Below are positions 17,898 to 25,671 of a stretch of DNA of 50,399 bases, piece by piece. The stretch lies in assembly GCF_000426345.1 (NCBI RefSeq), contig NZ_AUFE01000047.1, forward strand, positions 1 through 50,399, written 5' to 3'. The translations under genes and the position numbers were made by a program. Source of the DNA: Cupriavidus phytohabitans (GTDB lineage Bacteria; Pseudomonadota; Gammaproteobacteria; Burkholderiales; Burkholderiaceae). The notes below the pieces were generated by a model that made no database searches, had not been told where the DNA came from, and saw nothing but the letters and a program-made list of their open reading frames with translations. Numbering within the stretch: position 1 is the first letter of the stretch; every line of letters starts with the position of its first letter.

Positions 17898-18587
17898 CTA
17901 GCCTGCAATGGGCAGCGTCGAAACGGCGTAGGTGTGGCGCAGCGTGCGTTGAAGAACCGGATCTTCCAGTTCGATTTCGAATTGCTCGGCGGGGCGGATG
18001 CCGCCAATTGCCGGCAGCGTGCCACACAACATCGCGCTGCCATCGCCGAACTTCCCGCCATGGGTGGCGAAGCGTTCCAGCAAGTCGGCGGGGGAGCGCA
18101 TGGCGGTGACAGGCCCTTCCTGGTACAGCACCCGTTCCCCACCGATGGTGGCGTACGAGCGCAGCACCAACTTGTCCCAATGTCCCTGGACCTCCTCGAG
18201 CCGCCAGAGCGTGGAGGCGCATGGCTTCTCGCACATCTGCTTGGAAAGCGTGATGCCATAGGTTTCCGCTTCGCGATCCGTATGGTCTGACGCAATCCCA
18301 ACCAGGATATCGCTGCCATCGCCGACAAGGAGGAATTCCGCCTCGCCACTGCTGGCTTCGCCGCTTACCTGGATGTCGGAAGCGGGCCCGAGTCGTTCCG
18401 CCGCGACGCGATAGAACACCGGTGTGTAGGGCGGGCGCCTTACGCCGAGTTCTTCAAGTTCCTTGATATGGGCTTCCATGGCTGCCACGTCGCGGCCAGT
18501 CCAGCCTGCCACGATGAGCTGGCCGATGACCAGTGCGCGCTGCTGCTTGCCCTGGCTGCTCTCGATGTCAAAAGTGAGGGTCTTCAT
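17898..18587 (-). CDS. DUF2848 protein (fumarylacetoacetate hydrolase-like fold)
   Basis: A 229-residue protein that begins MKTLTFDI and carries the DUF2848 signature: YTPVFYRV, SGEAEFLLVGDG, and GIASDHTDREAETYGITLSKQMCEKP. The family is thought to share the fold of FAH-type hydrolases, acting on diketo acids, though no member's reaction is known to me. A much longer frame continues upstream, but its extra part is antisense-like and overlaps the cupin gene. It is the second gene of a minus-strand pair; the cupin starts first. It converges on the MarR gene. Confidence 0.85.
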   Translation of the reverse strand: MKTLTFDIESSQGKQQRALVIGQLIVAGWTGRDVAAMEAHIKELEELGVRRPPYTPVFYRVAAERLGPASDIQVSGEASSGEAEFLLVGDGSDILVGIASDHTDREAETYGITLSKQMCEKPCASTLWRLEEVQGHWDKLVLRSYATIGGERVLYQEGPVTAMRSPADLLERFATHGGKFGDGSAMLCGTLPAIGGIRPAEQFEIELEDPVLQRTLRHTYAVSTLPIAG

Positions 18588-18669
18588 GATCAGTTCTTGT
18601 CGTGCGAGTGTGGATGACATTGGCCGTCTGGCAGGAGCGACTTCCAGGAGGCCCTTTCGGTCGGATCGA

Positions 18670-19050
18670 TCAAGCCGGATCGTAGTAATGGATTTCCAGC
18701 AGCATGCAGCCCCCGTGGGACTTGAACGGGCCATGGAAGGCGCCCGGAGGTCGGCATGCGTAAGTGTTTGGCGAGAACGCCTCGCCACCTTCACCGTTCG
18801 CGTCGTTGCCGACGGTGAGATCGCCACTGAGCAGGAAGACCTCTTCCCAGTATTCATGCACGAAGGGGGACTTGGTGAACACGCCCGGGTCGAAGCGCAG
18901 GAGCCGCGTGCGGCTGCCCGCGCGAATCCCTTCGTCCAGCGATCCGGACAGGATCTTCTGATGAATCCCCGCGGGGTAGCCTTCCGGAACCTCCCAGCCG
19001 GAGGCCAGGTCCAGCGTGTGGAATTCGTCGTGCAGTTTGTTGATAGCCAT
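18670..19050 (-). CDS. Small cupin-domain protein
   Basis: A 126-residue single-domain cupin. The metal-binding pattern is in HEYWEEVFLLSGDL (His and Glu ligands) and PPGAFHGPF (second-motif His). The end, GGCMLLEIHYYDPA, completes the barrel. Such ChrR-like or dioxygenase-like cupins in catabolic clusters may oxidise or isomerise ring products. It is the first gene of the minus-strand unit and faces the flavin reductase gene across a 465-base divergent gap. Confidence 0.85.
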   Translation of the reverse strand: MAINKLHDEFHTLDLASGWEVPEGYPAGIHQKILSGSLDEGIRAGSRTRLLRFDPGVFTKSPFVHEYWEEVFLLSGDLTVGNDANGEGGEAFSPNTYACRPPGAFHGPFKSHGGCMLLEIHYYDPA

Positions 19051-19110
19051 GGTGTCTCCGCGATCAAGGCAAGGGAACGTCCAGAAAGGGAATCTGGCGC
19101 AAATTAACGC

Positions 19111-19128
19111 TTACAAAAAGCTTTGTAA
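19111..19128. promoter_or_regulatory. Candidate operator TTACAAA-AAGC-TTTGTAA
   Basis: TTACAAAAAGCTTTGTAA has perfect 7-bp arms around AAGC and is followed by GTTAGCTTTAA. It sits about 60 bases before the cupin start, where a repressor would block transcription. The same core elements recur at 13044, 23149 and 25352, all next to promoters of this island. A MarR site is the inference. Confidence 0.5.
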
Positions 19129-19160
19129 GTTAGCTTTAATTGAACGTCAGACACCGATGG

Positions 19161-19429
19161 CATGCAAGCTGGTGGAAACCCTAGCGATTGGACCGACATG
19201 AGTGCGCTGGCGCAGGAGGCCATGCACGCCGGCGGGAGCGAGGTACCCAGTCGCTTGGTGGGAAGTAGAGATGGCGCTACACATGCCTGTTCGGCACTGC
19301 CGGCACGTTCGAAGGAACATGTGCCCCGGTCTGGCAGGCGCGACCGCCCGCCAATCCTTATGCATGAAAGGATTTCGGCTGGCGGCGTTGTTACTGCGCT
19401 GCTTCCGAGGGTTTCCACTACCTTGCATG
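19161..19429. repeat. 24-bp imperfect inverted repeats around a 221-bp non-coding segment
   Basis: The arms are 19161-19184 and 19406-19429, with 21 of 24 positions matching as inverted repeats (both begin CATGCAAG and contain GTGGAAACCCT). The enclosed sequence has no convincing gene. It lies in the middle of the divergent cupin/flavin-reductase gap. A miniature inverted-repeat element, an IS remnant or a large structured control region are all possible. I found no flanking target duplication. Confidence 0.6.
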
Positions 19430-19453
19430 GCCCCGCACTTTCGCGTTGAATAG

Positions 19454-19485
19454 TAACTAACAAACAAAGCTATTAAACGAAGTTA
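19454..19485. promoter_or_regulatory. Candidate operator upstream of the flavin reductase gene
   Basis: TAACT and AGTTA flank an AT-rich stretch with AACAAACAAAGCTATTAAAC, in the 60 bases before the flavin reductase start. The ACAAAG-CTA element is also seen before the SDR operon (inverted). It probably overlaps the promoter of the flavin reductase/monooxygenase/amidase operon. Confidence 0.4.
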
Positions 19486-19515
19486 AGCTGCGGCGTAACC
19501 AATGCGGGAGGCAAG

Positions 19516-20052
19516 ATGGCTGAATCAAGGAACAACAATGGTAACGCGCAAGTGGATGCGGATGCACAGCGCCAGTTCCGCAACACCCTCGGCATGTTCG
19601 CAACCGGCGTGGCAGTCATCACGGCCCGCCGGGACGAGGGCGCGCCGGTTGGCATCACGGTGGCATCGTTCAACGCGGTTTCGTTGGATCCGCCTTTGAT
19701 CCTGTTTTCGGTCGATCGCAGATGTCTGAGTCTGGGCGACCTGAGCGTCGCGCCGCGATACGCGGTCAATGTTCTCGCCGAAGCCCAGCAAGAGGTCTCG
19801 AACCGGTTTGCCAAGGCGTGCTCCGGAAAGTGGGAGGGCATCGATTTCTCTGCCCGTCAGCACGGCGAGCACGTCCTGTTGCCGGATTCCCTCGCCACCT
19901 TCGAATGCGAACCCTATGCGCAACACGATGGCGGCGACCACGTGATCTTCATCGGTCGCGTCGTGAATCACCAGGCCCGGCACGATGGCCGGCCACTGAT
20001 CTTCTTCGGCGGAAAGTACCGGGTTCTTGAAGATATCCGGTCCCACGCCTAA
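19516..20052 (+). CDS. Flavin reductase (HpaC-like) partner of the flavin monooxygenase
   Basis: A 178-residue NAD(P)H:flavin oxidoreductase of the flavin_red/HpaC group. Recognisable segments are FRNTLGMFATGVAVIT, GITVASFNAVSLDPPLILFSV, YAVNVLAE and the C-terminal HVIFIGRVVNH plus PLIFFGGKYR. It supplies reduced flavin to the oxygenase encoded 37 bases downstream, making a standard two-component system. It is the first gene of a three-gene operon. The start has a GGGAGG site. Confidence 0.9.
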   Translation: MAESRNNNGNAQVDADAQRQFRNTLGMFATGVAVITARRDEGAPVGITVASFNAVSLDPPLILFSVDRRCLSLGDLSVAPRYAVNVLAEAQQEVSNRFAKACSGKWEGIDFSARQHGEHVLLPDSLATFECEPYAQHDGGDHVIFIGRVVNHQARHDGRPLIFFGGKYRVLEDIRSHA

Positions 20053-20089
20053 ACGCAGAACGCACAGAAATACAGGACAGGAGAACAAC

Positions 20090-21574
20090 ATGATCAAGAC
20101 AGGCAACCAGCACATTGCGATGCTGCGCGATGGCCGCGAGGTGTACATCGATGGCAAGCGAGTCAGCGATGTCACCACGCATCCTGCGTTCCGCAACTCC
20201 ATTCGCAGCTATGCCAACCTCTACGATTTCCAGGCGCGTCCCGAGAGCGTGGACAAGATGACCTTCCGGCCGGAGGGTACTGACAAGCGCGTGAGTCGAA
20301 TCTGGCAGTTGCCCACCAGCTACAACGAGCTGGTCGAGCGCCGTCACATGCTGGAAGCCTGGACCGAGCTCCACTACGGGTTCATGGGACGCTCGCCGGA
20401 TCACGTCGCGTCGTGCATTTCCGGCATGTACATGGGAATCGACGTGTTCGAGCAGGCGGACCCTGCCCGCGCTGGTGCCCTGCGCGATTACTACAAATAT
20501 GCCCGTGACAATGACCTGTTCCTGACCTACGTGATCGTCAACCCGCAGGCGAACCAGTCAAAGGTTGCCCACGAGCAGGAGGACAAGTATCTGGCGGTGG
20601 GAATTGTCGACCAGGACGCGGAAGGCATCACGGTGCGTGGTGCAAAGATGCTGGCCACCAGCGGCATCATGGCCAATGAGGTGTTCTGCAGTTGCATCCA
20701 GCCGCTGCGCGAGGGCGACGAGATGTATGCGCTTTCGTTTGCCATCCCGATGAACACCAAGGGGCTGAAGGTGCTGTCGCGCAAGTCGTATGAAGCCAAT
20801 GCGACATCGGTCTTCGACAATCCGATGGCCAGCCGCTTTGACGAGAATGATGCAGTGCTCTACTTTGATGACGTCAAGGCCCCCTGGGAACGCATTTTCG
20901 TGGCTGGTGACGTGGCCATGTGCGCCAGGCAGTTCCACGCAACGCCTGCTCACGTGTACCAGAACTACCAGTGCCAGGTGCGGCTGATGGTGAAGCTGCG
21001 CTTTCTCGTTGGCCTGGCGCACAAGATTACCGAGATCAATGGCACAAGCGGTTTCCCTCAAGTGAAGGAAATGCTCGGCCAGCTTGCCGCGGAAGCGGGG
21101 ATGGTAGAGGCGTGGGTGTACGGGATGGAAGCGAAGGGACAGATGACCAGGGGCGGCTACTTCGTACCGGACCGTGGCATGCTCTATGGCTCTCAGGTTG
21201 TGACCCAGCAACTTTACGCCAAGGTGCTCAACACACTGCGCGAACTCGCCGGAGGCGGGATGATCATGCTCCCTTCGAGCATCGAGGACTTCAACAACCC
21301 GGCCCTCGCTGAGATCATCGCCAAGACGCAGAAGTCCCCGGTTTGCAGCCCGGAAGATCGCGTCAAGTTCTTCAAGCTAGCCTGGGATGCAGTTGGCTCC
21401 GAATTCGCGTCGCGGCACAACCAGTACGAAATGTTCTATGCGGGCGCCACCTTCGTGACCAAGGGTCATGCGTACCGCACGTACGACTGGAAGAAGGCAT
21501 CGGGTCTCGTGGACAACCTGCTGGGCAGCTATTCGCTGGAAGACGAACTGTCCACACAGGCCCGGGCTGCCTAG
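20090..21574 (+). CDS. FADH2-dependent aromatic monooxygenase (HpaB family)
   Basis: A 494-residue group D flavin monooxygenase of the acyl-CoA-dehydrogenase fold. Family features include the start region with a GREVYIDGKRV segment, RRHMLEAWTELHYGFMGRSPDH (residues 85-105), KMLATSGIMANE, a central VKAPWERIFV and a C-terminal GGGMIMLPSS. HpaB and relatives such as chlorophenol and nitrophenol monooxygenases hydroxylate phenols ortho or para, sometimes removing halogen or nitro groups. Which phenol is used here cannot be told. The adjacent flavin reductase supports the call. Confidence 0.9.
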   Translation: MIKTGNQHIAMLRDGREVYIDGKRVSDVTTHPAFRNSIRSYANLYDFQARPESVDKMTFRPEGTDKRVSRIWQLPTSYNELVERRHMLEAWTELHYGFMGRSPDHVASCISGMYMGIDVFEQADPARAGALRDYYKYARDNDLFLTYVIVNPQANQSKVAHEQEDKYLAVGIVDQDAEGITVRGAKMLATSGIMANEVFCSCIQPLREGDEMYALSFAIPMNTKGLKVLSRKSYEANATSVFDNPMASRFDENDAVLYFDDVKAPWERIFVAGDVAMCARQFHATPAHVYQNYQCQVRLMVKLRFLVGLAHKITEINGTSGFPQVKEMLGQLAAEAGMVEAWVYGMEAKGQMTRGGYFVPDRGMLYGSQVVTQQLYAKVLNTLRELAGGGMIMLPSSIEDFNNPALAEIIAKTQKSPVCSPEDRVKFFKLAWDAVGSEFASRHNQYEMFYAGATFVTKGHAYRTYDWKKASGLVDNLLGSYSLEDELSTQARAA

Positions 21575-21599
21575 CCGCTCACGCTTCGGAGAATTGACC

Positions 21600-22943
21600 A
21601 TGGCGACAACCATCTCCTCCGCGCAGCGCCAACTGGCTGACGGCAGCGCCAATGCCTTGTCATTGCTGACATCATGTGTGGAGCGCATCTCTGATCCAGG
21701 CGGCGAAGGCAGCAGGGTCTTCCCGCACGGCGTGAGTATGGCGGCGCATAAGCAGGCGCAGTCCAGTGACATGCTGCGTGAGCAGGGCGTTATCGGCCCC
21801 TTGTCCGGCATTCCGATCTCGGTCAAGGACCTGTTCGACGTCCAGGGCGACGTTACGCGGGCCGGCGCGCGCGTCATGCCGGAACAGCCTGCCGTTCAGG
21901 ACGCGCCTGCCATTGCGCGGCTGAGGGCGGCGGGCGCAGTGCTTGTTGGCCGCACCAACATGACCGAATTCGCCTACTCTGGTGTCGGCATCAATCCGCA
22001 CTATGGCACGCCTCGCAATCCATATGACCGGCAATCCGGGCGCATTCCCGGGGGCTCATCCTCCGGTGCAGCCGTCTCGGTAACGGATGGCATGGCACTC
22101 GCCGCGATCGGGTCTGACACAGGCGGCTCATGCCGGATTCCCGCTGCGCTTTGCGGGATTGTCGGCTTCAAGCCGACAGCGAGCCGCGTGCCTCTGGACG
22201 GCATCGTGCCACTGTCAAGCTCCTATGACTCCGTCGGATGTCTGGCCAACACCGTGGCTTGCTGTGCCGCCGTCGACGCCGTTCTGTCGGGGGAGGCTCC
22301 GCCACACGGTGCTGCGCAGCTTGCAGGGCTGCGTCTGGCGATACCCACGGGAATCGTCATGGACGGGATGTCCTCTGAAGTTGCAGAGGTCTTTAGCCGA
22401 ACGCTACGCCGGCTGTCCGCATCGGGCGCTCAGCTGAGAGACGTGACCTTCGACAGTTGGAACAGTTTGACGGATCTCGGTGCAAACGGAGGCCTGGTTG
22501 CGGCGGAAGCCATGGCCTGGCATGCAGAGTTGATTGCCAGTCAGGCAGACCGCTACGACCCTCGTGTGCTGTCGCGTATCCGGTTAGCCGATGAGCAGGG
22601 CGCTCCCGACTACGTGCGCATGCTGCGCAGGCGGGCGGAGCTCTGCCATCGTGCGGACGCCGAGCTTGCGGAGGTCGATGCGGTCGTATTGCCCACGGTT
22701 CCCATCGTCGCGCCGGGCATCCATGAACTGGACAACGACGCAGCATTTTTCAGCACCAACAGGCTTCTGCTGCGCAATCCGGCCATCGCGAACATGCTTG
22801 ACCTTTGCGCTCTGTCTGTCCCGTGCCATGTCCTTGGCGATGCGCCCGTCGGCCTCATGCTGTTTGGGCGGCACGGGTCGGACCGCCGGCTGCTTGCCAT
22901 CGGCATGGCAGTGGAAGCCGCCTTACGTCACGAGCGACGCTAG
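21600..22943 (+). CDS. Amidase (amidase-signature family)
   Basis: A 447-residue hydrolase with the Ser-cisSer-Lys triad: Lys76 in ISVKDLFD, the cis-Ser within GGSSSG (151-156) and nucleophile Ser177 in GSDTGGSCRIPA. The cis-Ser motif reads GGSSSGAAV rather than the more common GGSSGG. It follows the monooxygenase gene by 25 bases. It could release ammonia from an aromatic amide feeding the pathway, or from a ring-cleaved nitrogenous product such as a maleamate. Either role would mean the substrate contains nitrogen. GatA is excluded by the absence of GatB/C and by context. Confidence 0.88.
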   Translation: MATTISSAQRQLADGSANALSLLTSCVERISDPGGEGSRVFPHGVSMAAHKQAQSSDMLREQGVIGPLSGIPISVKDLFDVQGDVTRAGARVMPEQPAVQDAPAIARLRAAGAVLVGRTNMTEFAYSGVGINPHYGTPRNPYDRQSGRIPGGSSSGAAVSVTDGMALAAIGSDTGGSCRIPAALCGIVGFKPTASRVPLDGIVPLSSSYDSVGCLANTVACCAAVDAVLSGEAPPHGAAQLAGLRLAIPTGIVMDGMSSEVAEVFSRTLRRLSASGAQLRDVTFDSWNSLTDLGANGGLVAAEAMAWHAELIASQADRYDPRVLSRIRLADEQGAPDYVRMLRRRAELCHRADAELAEVDAVVLPTVPIVAPGIHELDNDAAFFSTNRLLLRNPAIANMLDLCALSVPCHVLGDAPVGLMLFGRHGSDRRLLAIGMAVEAALRHERR

Positions 22944-22972
22944 TCAGCAGCGCTGCATCCCGCAGTCTGGAG

Positions 22973-23009
22973 CAAGCAAATTGGGGGCGATGCGCCCCCA
23001 ATTTGCTTG
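22973..23009 (+). terminator. 17-bp hairpin after the amidase operon
   Basis: CAAGCAAATTGGGGGCG and its exact complement pair around a three-base loop (ATG), 29 bases beyond the amidase stop. The A-rich 5' and T-rich 3' flanks inside the stem give it terminator character though no U-run extends beyond it. Confidence 0.75.
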
Positions 23010-23376
23010 GCGCTCTGGAACGTCTTCATGCTGGCACTCATGCCTCCTTGCCGCGCCGCGGCAACCCCCGCGTCTCTGGCTTCGCCGTGAAATCTTCACG
23101 TTTCTCAGGGTTTATCCCCGCTACATCCAAAGCAGCCACGCACTATCCTTTACGAAAAAAAAAGCTTTGAAAAATAGATAATAAACATATCACTGTAGGA
23201 CTCGGAGGCAGCTCAGCGCCGCATAACAAGCGGGCCGTTTGTACAGAGTTCGTGGTTTCTTCGGAAGTCGCTTACTCATCGGGGACTTTACTCACGCAGT
23301 AACAACAGCACCTGCCTAAAGCAGTTCTTTGGCAGGCATTCTATTCAACGTGCGCAATGCATGGAGGAGACAAGAC
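23010..23376. promoter_or_regulatory. Leader region of the permease gene with an AAGCTT-type element
   Basis: 367 bases without a gene. At 23149-23175 an A-rich run holds TTTACG, a nine-base A tract and AGCTTTGAAAAA, resembling the dyad before the cupin gene. The following AT-rich patch (AATAGATAATAAACATATC) is a likely promoter. The remaining 170 bases before the permease start are an untranslated leader or unassigned sequence. Confidence 0.4.
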
Positions 23377-24753
23377 ATGCGTCACATTGACGTTCACAAG
23401 CTGGCCGATGACGCCCGCTTCAACCGTTTTCACGCGCAAGTTCTGTTCTGGTGCGCGCTCATCATCATCTTCGATGGTTATGACCTGGCAGTGGCGGGCA
23501 TAGCCTTGCCATCGATCATGAAAGACCTGGGCGTCGATGCGACGAAAGCCGGCTTCATGGTGAGCTCCGCATTGTTCGGAATGATGGTGGGCGCCATCTT
23601 CCTCGGCACCATTGCCGACAGAATCAGCCGTCCTCGGGCCATGGCGATCTGCATTGCCTTGTTCAGTGTTTTCACGGCCGCAGCCGGATGCACGAAGGAT
23701 CCGGTCCTCTTCAGTATCGCCAGGTTCCTGGCGGGCCTGGGAATCGGTGGCGTCATGCCAAACGTGGTGGCCCAGATGACCGAGTACTCACCGAAACGCA
23801 TCCGGAGCACAATGGTCACATTGATGTTCAGCGGCTATGCAGTAGGGGGGGTACTGGCTGCGATCCTTGGCAAGAGCTTCATCGAATCGTACGGCTGGCA
23901 GTCAGTCTTCATCGCGGCCGGGCTTCCGGTGCTTCTGATTCCGCTGGTTCTCAAATCGCTGCCCGAATCCATGCCGTTCCTGATCAAGCAGGGGCGATTC
24001 GACGAATTGCGTAAGACGGTTGCGAAGATCGAGCCAAGCTATCGTCCGCAGGCAGGTGATCATTTTGCGCTGCCGTCGCAGGACAAGGCCGATGGGACGC
24101 CGATCCGTCACCTGTTCCAGGATGGGCGCGGCTTCAGCACGGCCATGTTCTGGACAGCGTTCTTCATGTGCATGTTCATGGTGTATGCCCTCAGTTCCTG
24201 GCTCGCCAAACTGATGGCCAGTGCGGGTTATAGCCTGGGCTCCGCGTTGACTTTCGTGCTCGTCCTCAACTTCGGGGCAATTTTCGGGGCCATTGGTGGC
24301 GGCTGGCTGGCCGATAGATTCAACATCAAGTACGTACTGATGGTCTTCTTTGCGCTTGCAGGCGTGTCGATATCGCTTCTCGGGTACAAGGCTCCTATTG
24401 AAGTCGTGTACTTCCTCGTTGCCGTGGCAGGCGCTACCACTATCGGCACGCAGATTCTGGCGTATGCCTATGTCGGCCAGTACTATCCGATGGCGGTACG
24501 CTCGACCGGCATTGGCTGGGCGTCCGGAGTCGGGCGCAGTGGCGCAATTCTGGCGCCGATTGCGATTGGTGCGCTGGTGGCAATGCAACTGCCGTTGCAG
24601 TTGAATTTTCTTGCCATCGCAATTCCGGCAATCGTCGCGACGATCAGTATCGGGCTGGTCGACCAGCGCGGTATCAAGGGCGAGGGCGTGCAGGGGACCG
24701 CGCACGTGCAGTCAGACCATCGTCTTGAGCCTGTAGCGCCTGTCAATCGCTAG
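23377..24753 (+). CDS. MFS permease, aromatic acid:H+ symporter (AAHS) family
   Basis: A 458-residue transporter with twelve hydrophobic segments. The AAHS hallmark FDGYDLAVAGIALPSI lies in the first helix, and the loop motif GTIADRISRPRAM follows helix 2 with a second copy GGWLADRFNIKYV after helix 8. PcaK and BenK, which import 4-hydroxybenzoate and benzoate, are family members. The ATG at 23377 has GGAGGA nine bases upstream; an earlier frame start at 23329 has none. It probably imports the acid degraded by the surrounding enzymes, which is inference from position. Confidence 0.9.
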   Translation: MRHIDVHKLADDARFNRFHAQVLFWCALIIIFDGYDLAVAGIALPSIMKDLGVDATKAGFMVSSALFGMMVGAIFLGTIADRISRPRAMAICIALFSVFTAAAGCTKDPVLFSIARFLAGLGIGGVMPNVVAQMTEYSPKRIRSTMVTLMFSGYAVGGVLAAILGKSFIESYGWQSVFIAAGLPVLLIPLVLKSLPESMPFLIKQGRFDELRKTVAKIEPSYRPQAGDHFALPSQDKADGTPIRHLFQDGRGFSTAMFWTAFFMCMFMVYALSSWLAKLMASAGYSLGSALTFVLVLNFGAIFGAIGGGWLADRFNIKYVLMVFFALAGVSISLLGYKAPIEVVYFLVAVAGATTIGTQILAYAYVGQYYPMAVRSTGIGWASGVGRSGAILAPIAIGALVAMQLPLQLNFLAIAIPAIVATISIGLVDQRGIKGEGVQGTAHVQSDHRLEPVAPVNR

Positions 24754-24781
24754 GGAAGAGATATCGCGCGAAGGGTTCTGA

Positions 24782-24815
24782 GAAAGCCCGTCAGCCTTTC
24801 TGCTTGCGGGCTTTC
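24782..24815. terminator. Possible shared terminator between permease and MarR genes
   Basis: GAAAGCCCG and CGGGCTTTC form nine-base arms 16 bases apart, between two converging genes. The right arm overlaps the last codons of the MarR gene. A bidirectional terminator is possible, but the loop is long and U-runs are short. Confidence 0.4.
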
Positions 24816-25336
24816 AAGTGCTCCAGATCGAGCGCAGCGCGGTCACCATTCGCAACGAGCCGGTCGACAACCGAGCACAGCATCTTGAACTCCGATTTGG
24901 TGATGCTATCGAATAACACGTCATTAATTTGCTGCTGAACGGGGAGCAGTTCACCAAGCAGCTTCATTCCTCGGGCAGTGATCGTAAGCCGCATCTTGCG
25001 CTTGTCGTCGGGATGCGGCTTTTTCTCGATCAGGCCCAACTCCTTGAGCTTGTTCGTCTCGATGGTAATGAATGGCCCACTCAGATGAAGATGGTCACCC
25101 AGTTGGTTGACCGAAACTTCGCCCTTCTGGGAAAGGTGAGAGATCGAGCGGAGCAGGGAATATTGGACGCCAGTCAGGCCGATCAGGCTGCCGAAGCCAT
25201 CGCGAACCGAGAGCAGGCGCGCGGCGAATGGCAGCAAGCCGTTTACGAGATGTCGAAATTCGCTGTCGGAACCATTTACGAGGCACGCCGGATTCGTAAT
25301 AGTCAGCATCTTGGCTGTAGCAGAAGTAGTGGCCAT
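24791..25336 (-). CDS. MarR-family transcriptional regulator (paralogue 2)
   Basis: A 181-residue regulator highly similar to the one inside the island, with the same extended N-terminus, an identical 23-residue stretch before the helix-turn-helix, SGPFITIETNKLKELGLIEKK for the recognition helix region and PDDKRKMRLTITARG for the wing. The ATG at 25336 gives MATTSATAK; a GTG at 25351 would add five residues. It is transcribed toward the permease. Two near-copies in one island suggest a duplication, with separate ligands or cross-control of the divergent promoters. Confidence 0.88.
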   Translation of the reverse strand: MATTSATAKMLTITNPACLVNGSDSEFRHLVNGLLPFAARLLSVRDGFGSLIGLTGVQYSLLRSISHLSQKGEVSVNQLGDHLHLSGPFITIETNKLKELGLIEKKPHPDDKRKMRLTITARGMKLLGELLPVQQQINDVLFDSITKSEFKMLCSVVDRLVANGDRAALDLEHLKARKQKG

Positions 25337-25351
25337 GAGTCGAATTCTCAC

Positions 25352-25380
25352 TTAGCTTTCATTGCAAGCTTTTGCGCAAA
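25352..25380. promoter_or_regulatory. AAGCTT-type dyad upstream of the second MarR gene
   Basis: TTAGCTTTC (25352-25360) and TTGCAAGCTTTTGCGCAA (25362-25379) lie just before the regulator's start. On the minus strand the order is CAAAAGCTTGCAA then GAAAGCTAA, close to the arrangement before the cupin gene. Autoregulation is the inference. Confidence 0.45.
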
Positions 25381-25612
25381 TTCTATCAAACTCACTGCAT
25401 AAGGGGTTCCACGCTAGAAACCCAAAGACGAGGGTGATCCAAGAGGCATTTTTTTGCTGAGGCGCGCGAGATTCAGGGTCGAACGTGATCATCGAATCGC
25501 CGCCTGCGAATCGGCCGCTCTTCGTCGCTCTCTATCGAGCCACACGTACAGCTTCTGCACGTAACCGCACAAGAATACGTTCGATGAGAACCCCGCGAGC
25601 TATCTCACCGGA
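25381..25612. other. No gene seen between MarR promoter and aceA terminator
   Basis: The sequence holds only short frames with no family resemblance. It separates the right edge of the catabolic island from the central-metabolism genes. Confidence 0.5.
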
Positions 25613-25645
25613 TAAAAAAAACGCCAACCCGTTATGGGTCGGCGT
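25613..25645 (-). terminator. Rho-independent terminator of aceA
   Basis: On the minus strand ACGCCGACCC, loop ATAAC, then GGGTTGGCGT pair with one G-U, followed by a run of seven to eight U. It lies 27 bases after the isocitrate lyase stop. Confidence 0.9.
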
Positions 25646-25671
25646 CTTCTGCTTGCGGGGAATTACGGGTA

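Noticed and set aside
19104..19463. 119-codon minus-strand frame inside the divergent promoter gap
   Set aside because: It spans both inverted repeats, has no family likeness or ribosome-binding site, and would overlap the candidate operators.
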